Virus record (IMG/VR): IMGVR_UViG_3300003177_000019
Location: 1 to 21,215 of that record
Direction: 5' to 3' (one strand)
Length of the DNA stretch: 21,215 nucleotides
Origin: a virus
The notes under the pieces were generated by a model that saw only the letters and a list, made by a program, of their open reading frames with translations, had not been told where the DNA came from and did no database searches. Shown here piece after piece: positions 14,364 to 21,215 of the stretch. The position numbers were made by a program, and so were the translations under genes. How positions within the stretch are numbered: the stretch's first letter is position 1; each line of letters begins with the position of its first letter.

Positions 14364-14882
14364 TTGAAATATGCTCCATACAGTTATAGTCGAATGTCTA
14401 CAGCTGAATCTTGTAAGAAAAAATTCAAACTTTCTTACATAGATAAAGTTAAGATCGAAAAGAGTAGCAATTTTGCTCTAGAAAAGGGTGGGTTATTACA
14501 TGAAATGATAGAGAATGATTTCCTTCATAACATTAAGATAGATATATCATCTAAATTGACTCAAATTGGACAGCTCAAGACATTAAATTCTATTTTTGAT
14601 ATATTGGTATCAAATAAGAGTTATATTCTCCTCAAGGACAAATATAAGTTATCGAAAGAAAAATATGTAGAACTTGGAATTGGATTTGATGATAATTGGA
14701 ATCCAGTAGAATACAACAAGGGTACAAAATTTAGAGGGTATATAGATTTAGTTATTTTTAATGAAGATTCAGCTATAATAGTTGATTGGAAATCTGGAAA
14801 ATTTAAAGAACATCAAGATTTTTCTCAGGTGTCGTTATATTCGTTGTGGGTGATGAAGATGTATCCAAATATCAAGAAGTGA
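14364..14882 (+). CDS. PD-(D/E)XK nuclease (Cas4/RecB-like), N-terminal catalytic part, ends at in-frame TGA
   Basis: Cas4/RecB-type exonuclease core of 172 residues, starting at TTG two bases after the previous stop. Motifs in order: YSYSRMSTAESCKKKFKLSY with the first cluster cysteine (Cys17), GGLLHEMIE (His46), RGYIDLV (Asp128), IIVDWKSG (Asp141, Lys143) and QVSLYSLW (Gln155, Tyr159). All nuclease residues are present. The frame then hits TGA at 14880-14882. The same frame continues with YCMYFYIESL and a three-cysteine C-terminus typical of iron-sulfur nucleases of this family. The stop therefore cuts a continuous beta strand, not a domain boundary. Possibilities are a recent nonsense mutation, stop readthrough, two-chain translation, or a sequence error. 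The likely role is DNA end processing or host DNA degradation. Confidence 0.8.
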   Translation: MKYAPYSYSRMSTAESCKKKFKLSYIDKVKIEKSSNFALEKGGLLHEMIENDFLHNIKIDISSKLTQIGQLKTLNSIFDILVSNKSYILLKDKYKLSKEKYVELGIGFDDNWNPVEYNKGTKFRGYIDLVIFNEDSAIIVDWKSGKFKEHQDFSQVSLYSLWVMKMYPNIKK

Positions 14883-14888
14883 TATTGT

Positions 14889-15101
14889 ATGTATTTCTAT
14901 ATAGAATCTTTAAAGATAAACAAAAGAATTTTATATAGAGAAGATATAAACAATCTAACAGAAACATTCCAAACAAGAATAGACAATATCGAAAACACAG
15001 AAGAATTTGATAAGAATGTAACAAAGTTATGTTTATGGTGTGACTATCTAAAAGAAGGTCATTGTGAACTTTCAGATAAAGAACTAATGAAAATTTTATA
15101 G
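14889..15101 (+). CDS. PD-(D/E)XK nuclease, C-terminal iron-sulfur cysteine part
   Basis: 70 residues, in the same frame as the catalytic part and separated from it only by TGA TAT TGT. It begins MYFYIESLKINKRILYREDI and ends with CLWCDYLKEGHC, a C-x2-C-x7-C cluster. Together with Cys17 of the catalytic part this would make the four-cysteine [4Fe-4S] site of Cas4/AddB-like nucleases. The ATG at 14889 has only a weak ribosome-site candidate (AAGAAG about nine bases before it). Separate translation is possible but not convincing. Joined by readthrough, the protein would be 245 residues, a usual size for the family. Confidence 0.65.
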   Translation: MYFYIESLKINKRILYREDINNLTETFQTRIDNIENTEEFDKNVTKLCLWCDYLKEGHCELSDKELMKIL

Positions 15102-15112
15102 TAGGGGAAAAT

Positions 15113-15496
15113 ATGTTTAATGTGTTTAAGAAAATATTAAGAAAAGAAGATATATCTGAAGAGGACAAAGGTAAAATTTCAGAGTATGTTATGATGAATT
15201 GGTTATCGGGTGATCCAACAGGTCAGATGATCTCTAATGTGTTTAATGTATATGATATCCCATTGGATGCTAAAATAAAGTTTATCCAAAGAGTTCTTCC
15301 TGGTTCAACAACTTATATAAAATATCCAAAGAAGGAAAAGTTTAAAGATGAAAATGTAGAAGTTGTGTCAAAATTCTATAATGTGACGTTTACTGAAGCA
15401 AGAGAGCTTTTAGAACTTATGGATGATGATCAACTCATAGAAATCATCAATACTATAAAGTCACAAAAAAGTGCAAAACTCAGAGGTAGAAATTGA
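15113..15496 (+). CDS. 62: Clamp loader small subunit, gp62-like
   Basis: 127 residues. The pattern MMNWLSGDPTGQMISNVFN, then a stretch ending in K-x-x-F-I-Q-R-V-L-P, then a YIKYPKKEK segment and a final helix pair (VEVVSKFYNVTFTEARELLEL) follows T4 gp62 ([63 protein letters not shown]). It also follows the shorter gp62 proteins of other T4-like phages. gp62 forms a 4:1 complex with gp44 to load gp45. The protein is shorter than T4 gp62 (187), mainly at the N-terminus. It is far from gene 44 in this window, unlike the adjacent 44-62 pair in T4. It has a clear AGGGGAAAAT ribosome site, and its stop overlaps the next start (TTGA). Confidence 0.65.
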   Translation: MFNVFKKILRKEDISEEDKGKISEYVMMNWLSGDPTGQMISNVFNVYDIPLDAKIKFIQRVLPGSTTYIKYPKKEKFKDENVEVVSKFYNVTFTEARELLELMDDDQLIEIINTIKSQKSAKLRGRN

Positions 15497-16380
15497 TAGT
15501 TGTGGCTAGACCAGATGTTGAGTCGTTGATATCTGTTGTTTTATTACACGAATTTAGTAAAGTGAACAACAAAAGGTTCACTGTAAAAGAAATGAATTTA
15601 TTGAAATTTTTAGATAAAGAAGTTTACTTTAAAGACAGAGAATATTGCTGGTTGATAGGATTGGACCTCACTCTAGATAACTTGAATTCTTTGAAAGAAA
15701 TTTCAGAAGAATTCGATTCTAAATTCATAGTAATCAGCAACTACAATAAGAATCTAGAACCATTCAATAGATTTAAGTTGATAAATTCCAATTCTAATGT
15801 GAAGTTTGTACATGACACAGAAAAGCAATTACATGAATTGGTATATTCCGTTCTTAAAAATAAAATCGATCATACATTTTTAAATTTGGTTAGAATTGGA
15901 TCAGATATTCAGAGTTTAGATTATAATATTTTGAGTGTATTGCTACCTGAAATTGGAATGTGTGAATTGAAAGATGAGATGTCAGTTGGTGTCATCCCAG
16001 AAAATCTTTATTCTTTAGGTAACTCGCTCCTAAAAGGTGAAAAAGATAGATTTAAGACTTTAGTTGAAAGTGGATCAATTCAAGTAGATAATGAAATTGT
16101 ATATTCTATTTCAGATGATTCTAACGTTAGTGTGTTTAGATTGCCTTTTGTGTTTAAAAGAACTCACTATATTTCTTTAAACTTAAAAGATAAAATTATA
16201 TCTATATTGAGTCCATACTCCAAGGATTTAGTTAAAGATAGTGGTGTTCAAGATTTATATAAATTTCAAATAAGAAAGATAATCAGTGATGGTTACTTTA
16301 TAGATATAAAATTCAAAGATGTCGAAACAGGCATAATTGTAGAGGCTTCTCAAGTTTTATATAATAGTCTCAAAGGATAA
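15493..16380 (+). CDS. Unknown protein, 295 residues, between gp62-like and gp41 genes
   Basis: It starts at TTG, overlapping the previous stop (TTGA), and ends three bases before gene 41, so it is firmly inside the replication operon. The protein opens MIVVARPDVESLISVVLLHE with a possible second strand-loop WLIGLDLTLDNLNSLKEI and a third KFIVISNYN, giving an alternating alpha/beta plan. The order (strand, Asp-containing loop, helix, then strand with Asp) recalls DHH-type phosphoesterases, but the DHH triad itself is absent. If related, it would be degenerate or structural. The second half (SGSIQVDNEIVYSI ... EASQVLYNSLKG) looks mostly beta. No confident family assignment. Confidence 0.7.
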   Translation: MIVVARPDVESLISVVLLHEFSKVNNKRFTVKEMNLLKFLDKEVYFKDREYCWLIGLDLTLDNLNSLKEISEEFDSKFIVISNYNKNLEPFNRFKLINSNSNVKFVHDTEKQLHELVYSVLKNKIDHTFLNLVRIGSDIQSLDYNILSVLLPEIGMCELKDEMSVGVIPENLYSLGNSLLKGEKDRFKTLVESGSIQVDNEIVYSISDDSNVSVFRLPFVFKRTHYISLNLKDKIISILSPYSKDLVKDSGVQDLYKFQIRKIISDGYFIDIKFKDVETGIIVEASQVLYNSLKG

Positions 16381-16382
16381 GT

Positions 16383-17786
16383 ATGACTTTAATAATTTTA
16401 AAAAATTTACTCAACGATGATAAATATTTTGATACAGTATTCCCTTACCTAAAAGAAGAATATTTTGATATAAGATATGAGAATATAATTTTTAAAAGTA
16501 TAGTGAAGTATCAGAAGAAATATGGATTTCATCCATCAGAAAGTGAACTAGAACTTCTAATAGAGAATTCAAAGATGGAGGAAGATGATAAATCTAAATT
16601 ATTGAAATATTATGATACTGTGAAAAACCAGAAGACATTTGATAATTTTGACTTTATTATAGATGAAACAGAAGAATTCGTTCAAAATTCTGATATGAGA
16701 AATTCTCTAATTAAGGCAATCGAAATTGTTTCAGATAAACCTGAAAAGCGTCAAGAAATTAGAGATGTCATTGATAGTTCATTGAGTATTCATTTTGATA
16801 ATAGTGTAGGTCTAGATTTATCTGAAAGTGCTCTAGAAAGATACAAGTATTATTCAGAGGTGTTAGATTCTGGCTTTAAATGTGATATAGATATTCTCAA
16901 CAAAATTACAAATAATGGGTTCAAAAGAAAGACTCTTGCATTCATAGCTGGGGAAGTGCATTCAGGAAAAACTTTATTTGGTACACATATGGCAACATCA
17001 TTTGCTCTTAATGGTCATAATGTTCTGTTTATAACACTTGAGATATCTGAATTTGAGATAGGAAAGCGTATAGATTCAAATATGTTCAATATAAAGATGT
17101 CTGACTTTTATAAGCTTAAAGAAGAAGATTTCTTGAATAACATGAAAGATATATATTCTAATGGGTCTGTTGGGGAAATAGTCATAAAAGAATATCCAAC
17201 AGCAAGTGCTTCTGTTAGTCATATAAAAGGGTTACTAAAAGAACTTAAAGATAAGAAAAAATTTATTCCAGATGTGATATTCATTGATTATCTTGGAATT
17301 ATGGAATCTTCTTCAGATAGTATGTATGAAAGTATGAAAAGAAATGCAGAAGGGTTAAGAGCAATTGCTGTTGAAGAAGACCTTTTTATCATGACGTTTG
17401 GACAAGTGAATAGAGGTGGCTTTGGGAAAGCTATGCCAACTATGGCTGATTTGGCTGAATCTACAGGACCTGCTCAGATTTCTGACTTCTTAGCTATTAT
17501 TGGAAAGGTCGATATAGGAGATGAGGTTGCAAATAATGAAGACCCTGATTCGATATTTAAGAGAAATCAGCATATATATCTTAATGTTGTAAAAAATAGA
17601 TATGGTGGAAGTGTTCAAAATTCTAGTCCAATTCTAGTACAAGATTTCTGGTATATGAGGTTAGAAGAATTTAAGACGGATGCTCAAATAGACTCAGAAC
17701 GTAAATCAACAACACCAGATATGTCATTTTTGAATAATCTTTCAAATGAACCAACTCAAAACACTGGAGACGTTTTTAAGTTTTAA
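16383..17786 (+). CDS. 41: Replicative DNA helicase gp41 (DnaB family)
   Basis: Hexameric 5'-3' helicase that unwinds the fork and partners with the gp61 primase. 467 residues (T4: 475). An N-terminal helical domain (about 1-140) is followed by the RecA-like core. Walker A is GEVHSGKT (190-197). Next is HNVLFITLEISEFEIGKRIDSN, as T4 HNVLYISMEMAEEVCAKRIDAN. Walker B is PDVIFIDYLGIM (296-307). The glutamine/arginine-rich motif 3 is TFGQVNRGG (338-346), followed by ADLAESTGPAQISDF. LNVVKNRYGG carries the arginine of motif 4. The C-terminal tail is polar and ends TGDVFKF. No intein is present here, although gp41 genes of some other phages are split-intein hosts. The start has AAAGGATAAGT. Confidence 0.95.
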   Translation: MTLIILKNLLNDDKYFDTVFPYLKEEYFDIRYENIIFKSIVKYQKKYGFHPSESELELLIENSKMEEDDKSKLLKYYDTVKNQKTFDNFDFIIDETEEFVQNSDMRNSLIKAIEIVSDKPEKRQEIRDVIDSSLSIHFDNSVGLDLSESALERYKYYSEVLDSGFKCDIDILNKITNNGFKRKTLAFIAGEVHSGKTLFGTHMATSFALNGHNVLFITLEISEFEIGKRIDSNMFNIKMSDFYKLKEEDFLNNMKDIYSNGSVGEIVIKEYPTASASVSHIKGLLKELKDKKKFIPDVIFIDYLGIMESSSDSMYESMKRNAEGLRAIAVEEDLFIMTFGQVNRGGFGKAMPTMADLAESTGPAQISDFLAIIGKVDIGDEVANNEDPDSIFKRNQHIYLNVVKNRYGGSVQNSSPILVQDFWYMRLEEFKTDAQIDSERKSTTPDMSFLNNLSNEPTQNTGDVFKF

Positions 17787-17807
17787 ATAGTATCATAAGG
17801 AAATATT

Positions 17808-18335
17808 ATGAAAAAATTTAAAACTATATTAGAAAGTGGTGTTGCAACAACTTCTGGTGATATAGCTACTGTTCCAACTAAAGTTGGCAATAAGGTATCT
17901 AAAAGAGACTTACCAGAAGTAGAAGAAGACGTATTCACAGTTGATGATATTTGTGAACTATTGAACGAAGCAGATGAAGATGATTTAGTTGAAATTGCAA
18001 ATTGTATTTTAGATGAATATTTCGAAGAAGTTGATGACGACGAATTGGATGACGAAGGTTCTGAAGAAGAACCTGAAGTAACAGAAACAAAGAAAAAGAA
18101 AATTGTTTGGCGTCAAGGTAAACGAAAAAAAGTACACACAAGTTCCAAGAAAGATTTAGGTTTTAGACTTCAGGGTGTTAAGAAAGGGTCTAAAGGTGGA
18201 AAAGAAGTATTCGTATCTAAGTCTAAGCGAAATAAAGAATCTCTCCATAAAATTATTGCAAAAAGAAAATCCAAAGGTAAGATAAGACAAGCTGTTAGAA
18301 AACGTGAACGAACCATGAGAAAAGCTGGATATTAA
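17808..18335 (+). CDS. Acidic-then-basic protein, possible prohead core/internal head protein
   Basis: 175 residues with extreme charge separation. Residues about 34-93 are strongly acidic (EVDDDELDDEGSEEEPE) and residues 95-175 strongly basic (KKKKIVWRQGKRKKVH ... RKRERTMRKAGY). The start MKKFKTILESG is typical of T4-like head core proteins. Several sequences fit the gp21 prohead-protease pattern (hydrophobic-x-Glu before a small residue): ILE|S and LLNE|A. A role as core/scaffold or packaged internal protein is therefore plausible, supported by the capsid-like gene 0.7 kb downstream. It could instead be a nucleic-acid-binding protein. It has a good AAGGAAATATT site 22 bases after gene 41. 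No named homologue is recognised. Confidence 0.6.
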   Translation: MKKFKTILESGVATTSGDIATVPTKVGNKVSKRDLPEVEEDVFTVDDICELLNEADEDDLVEIANCILDEYFEEVDDDELDDEGSEEEPEVTETKKKKIVWRQGKRKKVHTSSKKDLGFRLQGVKKGSKGGKEVFVSKSKRNKESLHKIIAKRKSKGKIRQAVRKRERTMRKAGY

Positions 18336-18336
18336 A

Positions 18337-18630
18337 ATGATATCATACAGAATTAAGCTTTTCTTGGATTCATATAAAAGAACATATTCTAATTCTTATC
18401 TATTCAAGTCTGATGTTAAAAAAGTAGATAAACTTGTACATAATATCTACATAAAATCGGAGTTCATGAAAATCAAAATTCTTCTATATGATGTTCTTGA
18501 AGTGTTTGAAGGGAAGGTTGTGTTTGATTTCATTTACAATTATTTTGATGGATATAGGTTTGATGAAGAGTCGTCATATATTCTAAATGAATTGTATGTC
18601 GTATATAAGGAACAATATGAAAAACGTTGA
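18337..18630 (+). CDS. Small protein of unknown function, 97 residues
   Basis: It starts one base after the previous stop and overlaps the next gene by 14 bases (18617-18630), so it lies inside a tightly packed operon. The protein is rich in aromatic residues and lysine (LFLDSYKRTYSNSYLFKSD, FDFIYNYFDGYRFDEES) and is predicted to be mainly helical. It has no signal peptide, cysteine pairs or nucleotide-binding motif. The ribosome site is weak, consistent with translational coupling to the upstream gene. Family not recognised. Confidence 0.65.
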   Translation: MISYRIKLFLDSYKRTYSNSYLFKSDVKKVDKLVHNIYIKSEFMKIKILLYDVLEVFEGKVVFDFIYNYFDGYRFDEESSYILNELYVVYKEQYEKR

Positions 18631-19048
18631 TATATTTGAGGGTGTTGGTAGCTATTTTGCAACATACCAGATATTGAAGTCTATATCTAAAAAATATGAA
18701 GATATGGAAATATATAAGCTTGGTATTATCGATAAGAATGGTATTGTTGATTATGATAAGTTGAAATCGTCACCAGAACTTGATTCTAAGTTTACTTTAT
18801 ATGACAGACTTATTATAGGGATAAAAAAGATCTTTAAAACCTTTAATAAAAATAAAACACTAACTTTTGCTGTTCTATTAAAATTCCTTTATGGAAACTT
18901 AAACGAATCTTATATAGATGTTGAAATATTAAAAGAAGAACTTGGTGTCGACGATACTTTAAATATTTCAGATAAAGAGGTTGAAATAAATTACAAAATA
19001 GTAGAAGAATACCTCGATAACCTTTTAGGAGATTTTAATGGAAAATAA
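18617..19048 (+). CDS. Conserved phage protein of unknown function, 143 residues
   Basis: ATG 18617 is preferred over in-frame ATGs at 18587 and 18596 because AAGGA lies six bases before it. The segment EIYKLGIIDKNGIVDYDKLK, followed by LYDRLIIGIKKIFKTF and TFAVLLKFLYGNL, resembles a widespread but uncharacterised T4-like phage protein. That family carries an h-K-L-G-I-I-D-x-x-G motif, then a helix with R-L-x-x-x-h-K-(K/R)-h, then an all-helical segment. No enzyme motif is visible. It is placed directly before the capsid-like gene with an 11-base overlap, so a head-related role is possible but unproven. The similarity is from memory of the pattern. Confidence 0.65.
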   Translation: MKNVDIFEGVGSYFATYQILKSISKKYEDMEIYKLGIIDKNGIVDYDKLKSSPELDSKFTLYDRLIIGIKKIFKTFNKNKTLTFAVLLKFLYGNLNESYIDVEILKEELGVDDTLNISDKEVEINYKIVEEYLDNLLGDFNGK

Positions 19049-19928
19049 AGTAAATGAAGATGTTGCAACAGTTGCCACTGATATAGACAGTGGATTAACA
19101 TTCACAGCTGATGTAGTGAGCAGAGCATATCAACAAATGTTGACAATGAAAATTCTTGGTACAGTTTTTGTCGATGGTCCAAGTGATGTTATGTTTTTCT
19201 CTAGAAAGAATGGAAACAAAAAAGATATTATACAAGCTAATGTTGATATGGAATCTTTGATTATTAAGACAAATGTGAGTAAAGAATTCTTTCAAGATAT
19301 CCAATCTCAGATGAGTAAAAATGGTGAGGAATTTTTACTTAGTCTTATTTCACAAGATCTTTTGGAAGATGTAGATACAAGAACTCTTAAAAAGTTAGAT
19401 GATATCAGTTTCAAAGAAGGTGATTTAATTTTAGACGCATTATCTGAAGTTGAATATAAGCGAAAGTTTGAACATATCGCAATGAGAATTGTATCAAGTT
19501 TAAATGAAATCAACAGTAAAGTTAAAAGGGGTGGAACAGGGTTTGCAGTAGTGAGTTCTAAAGTCGCTTCAGCATTAATGATGACTGGTGAAGTTGTTGT
19601 AAACTCCGATAAAACTCAAGCAGAAAGAGATGTTGTTGGTAAACTATATGGATACATCGATATCTATATTGATACTGATGAAAACATACCAGAAGATTAT
19701 TGTTTAGTTGGATATAAAGCAAATTCAGCAAAACTTGATTCTGGTCTAGTTTATATTGTATATCAACACAATGTTGAAGTATTAGATGACTATTCTATTG
19801 AAGAAAATACAGTATATGTTAGAGAAAGATCTAATATCTTAAGAAATCCACTTGACTCAGGTTCAGGAATTTCTGACTCAGATTTCTATAGAAAATTCAA
19901 AGTAGATTTTGAAAATATAGATATCTAA
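19038..19928 (+). CDS. HK97-fold capsid-like protein related to gp23/gp24
   Basis: 296 residues. VKRGGTGFAVVSSKVASAL (162-180) matches T4 gp23 RGEGNFIIASRNVVNVL. VVGKLYGYIDIYID then DYCLVGYKANSAKLDSGLVYI (199-240) matches the gp23 stretch GGKYRVYIDQYA followed by DYFTVGYKGPNEMDAGIYYAPY. The C-terminus ERSNILRNPL...DFYRKFKVD corresponds to KTRYGIGINPF...YFRRVYVKG. VDMESLIIKTNVSKEFFQDI corresponds to the P-domain/long-helix region. The protein is much shorter than gp23 (521) or gp24 (427) because the N-terminal 150-200 residues are absent. It may be a vertex protein, a minor capsid subunit, or the shortened major capsid protein. It has a TAGGAGATTTTA ribosome site and overlaps the previous gene by 11 bases. 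Confidence 0.75.
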   Translation: MENKVNEDVATVATDIDSGLTFTADVVSRAYQQMLTMKILGTVFVDGPSDVMFFSRKNGNKKDIIQANVDMESLIIKTNVSKEFFQDIQSQMSKNGEEFLLSLISQDLLEDVDTRTLKKLDDISFKEGDLILDALSEVEYKRKFEHIAMRIVSSLNEINSKVKRGGTGFAVVSSKVASALMMTGEVVVNSDKTQAERDVVGKLYGYIDIYIDTDENIPEDYCLVGYKANSAKLDSGLVYIVYQHNVEVLDDYSIEENTVYVRERSNILRNPLDSGSGISDSDFYRKFKVDFENIDI

Positions 19929-19985
19929 AAATTAAGCTATATCTAAGGATAATGATAGTAATATAACTCCACTAAAAGGAGAAAT

Positions 19986-20726
19986 ATGAAATTATTATTT
20001 TTAGATCTAGAGACAACAAATCTTCTAGAACAATTAGAATCCCCAAGAGATATAATTTTACAATTGTCGTATATCACAATAGACACAGACACAAAAGAAC
20101 ACAAAATATTTGATGTTAAGTGTAATCCAGGTTGTGACATTGACTATGGTTGTATGTCTACACACCACATAACACCAGAAATGGTGGTCAGTCTCCCTCA
20201 AGTAAAAGAAACTAAAGAATATGAAATTCTAAAAGATTTAGTGAACAGTGGAGAATATTACTTTTTCGCACATAATGCAAACTTTGACATAAGTGTATTA
20301 AAGATGGTTGATATAGATGTTTTAAATCATTGTAAGGTTGTTGACACATTGAGAGTTGCAGAGATAGTCAACGATCAGAAAGGTTTACCTCTTCAGATGA
20401 ATAAACTTGGTTATCTTTATTATGCTCTTGGTCTATATAAAGATCAGGATAAAATCAATAAAGAGTTTGGTATTACTGAGAACAGATATCATGAAGCTGT
20501 TACCGATATTCTTTATTTGATATTGTATGTTAGACATTTAGAGGACTTTGAAGGGCTTTCCATAGATCAAATGGTAACATTGACATCCATTGACTATGAA
20601 TTGATATATGTACCATTCGGAAAAAACAGAAAAGAGAAATTTTCTAGTCTAACATACAATCAACTTAAATGGTACACAACTTTAGATAATAAGAATGTGG
20701 CATATACAGCAAGTCTATATTTATAA
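19986..20726 (+). CDS. DnaQ/RNase T-like 3'-5' exonuclease with DUF3820-like C-terminal segment
   Basis: 246 residues. DEDDh exonuclease motifs: FLDLETT (Asp7, Glu9), FFAHNANFD (Asp101), and YHEAVTD with catalytic His169 and Asp174. The intervening STHHITPEMV is the usual ExoI/epsilon signature. The C-terminal segment (YVPFGKNRKEKFSSLTYNQLKWY, residues about 204-226) matches the pattern of the small DUF3820 domain (PFGKxxGxxhxxhPxxYLxWh). That domain is often fused to DnaQ exonucleases in phages and bacteria. The likely role is proofreading-like or DNA/RNA end trimming. The AAAAGGAGAAAT ribosome site is among the strongest in the window. A 57-base gap follows the capsid-like gene. Confidence 0.88.
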   Translation: MKLLFLDLETTNLLEQLESPRDIILQLSYITIDTDTKEHKIFDVKCNPGCDIDYGCMSTHHITPEMVVSLPQVKETKEYEILKDLVNSGEYYFFAHNANFDISVLKMVDIDVLNHCKVVDTLRVAEIVNDQKGLPLQMNKLGYLYYALGLYKDQDKINKEFGITENRYHEAVTDILYLILYVRHLEDFEGLSIDQMVTLTSIDYELIYVPFGKNRKEKFSSLTYNQLKWYTTLDNKNVAYTASLYL

Positions 20727-20736
20727 AAGGAAAAAT

Positions 20737-21215
20737 ATGAAAGAAGAAAGAAAAGAAAATTGGGAATTTGAACTAGAAGGGTCAAGAAAAATTGAACCTA
20801 ACAGTTCTGTAATGAAAATTGTTATTCCAACTTTAGGTAGAGAAAAGACCCAAAAAGTTGTATATCAGTTTCCGGATGAATTAAAAGAACATCTATATTT
20901 AGCCACTAAAGAGTCTAGAGTGGAAGAGTTAAAATTACATAATCCAGGATTCAACATATTGGTTTTACCTGAAGAAACTGATGGAATTGCTGATACTCGT
21001 CAAAGATGTTTAGATCTTCTACCTAAAGGGAAGGTGTGGATGTTGGATGACATGGTGAAACTGCAAACTAGAACTGAAGACATGAGAGTTATTGGAAGTG
21101 CAAGTAAAGCTGAAGTTAAGGAAATATACGATACAATTTCTAGACTAAGTCCCAGACCAGGAAACAATAGAGTAGAACAATTTAAAAAAGATGCAATAAG
21201 AAGTTACAGTTGTTA
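20737..21215 (+). CDS. GT-A glycosyltransferase of the TET-associated type, N-terminal part (3' end outside window)
   Basis: 159 codons are visible. After a 25-residue charged leader comes MKIVIPTLGREKTQKVVYQF, then ESRVEEL...GFNILVLPEETDGIADTRQRCLDL, then KGKVWMLDDMVKL. The order (hIPTxGR, an LVLPE...GIxxTRQ block, and the LDD metal/donor motif) is that of the TET-associated glycosyltransferase family found in phages. This points to glycosylation of modified DNA bases or another phage target. No TET/JBP dioxygenase or base-modifying enzyme is in this window, so the substrate is open. ATG 20737 follows AAAAGGAAAAAT. An internal ATG at 20812 begins exactly at the conserved strand and is the alternative start. 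Confidence 0.75.
   Translation, partial: MKEERKENWEFELEGSRKIEPNSSVMKIVIPTLGREKTQKVVYQFPDELKEHLYLATKESRVEELKLHNPGFNILVLPEETDGIADTRQRCLDLLPKGKVWMLDDMVKLQTRTEDMRVIGSASKAEVKEIYDTISRLSPRPGNNRVEQFKKDAIRSYSC

Noticed and set aside
14880-14882. Alternative genetic code with TGA as a sense codon
   Set aside because: TGA is the natural stop of gene 44, the gp62-like gene, endonuclease VII and the 18337-18630 gene, each with a well-placed downstream start or gene end.

Overview
The window is a stretch of an AT-rich, double-stranded DNA phage genome of the T4-like (Straboviridae/Tevenvirinae-related) type, coding almost entirely on the + strand. This follows from a run of recognisable T4 replication proteins: clamp loader gp44 and a gp62-like small subunit, DNA polymerase gp43, recombinase UvsX, sliding clamp gp45, ssDNA-binding protein gp32, type II topoisomerase gp39(+60) and gp52, Holliday resolvase endonuclease VII gp49, and helicase gp41. 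Ribosome binding sites are mostly AAGGA/AAAGGA. Nothing here identifies the host. No tRNA, CRISPR array or insertion sequence was seen.

Positions 1-4454 hold the end of gene 44 and a heavily interrupted gene 43. The polymerase is split into 43A (exonuclease and first palm motif) and 43B (rest of fingers, catalytic motif C, thumb). Between them lies a broken reading frame that looks like a decayed HNH-type homing endonuclease. 43B has a UAA stop inside polymerase motif B at the sequence CTT TAA C. A +1 slip there restores the conserved NSLFG motif exactly. 43B also carries a 147-residue mini-intein beside the KKNY motif.

Positions 4455-7489 hold a long inverted repeat, a 56-residue unknown protein, and a fractured uvsX. 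The fractured uvsX is a recombinase N-half ending in a split N-intein, then a complete GIY-YIG homing endonuclease gene overlapping by one base, then a C-intein plus recombinase C-half overlapping by 11 bases. Protein trans-splicing would rebuild a UvsX of about 352 residues.

Positions 7490-13300 hold gp45, a probable gp32 leader/operator, gp32, a small unknown gene, both topoisomerase subunits, and endonuclease VII, which is the only minus-strand gene. Positions 13300-17786 hold a HAD-type deoxyribonucleotidase, a protein with an internal duplication, a Cas4/RecB-like PD-(D/E)XK nuclease interrupted by an in-frame TGA, a gp62-like clamp-loader subunit, an unknown protein, and helicase gp41. 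Positions 17787-19928 look like a small head module: an acidic/basic core-like protein, two small proteins, and a short gp23/gp24-like capsid protein. The window closes with a DnaQ-like exonuclease and the start of a GT-A glycosyltransferase resembling the TET-associated family.

The most interesting theme is that the two central DNA-synthesis/recombination genes carry four kinds of gene interruption: a gene split, a candidate recoding site, a cis-intein, and a split intein with its own endonuclease.
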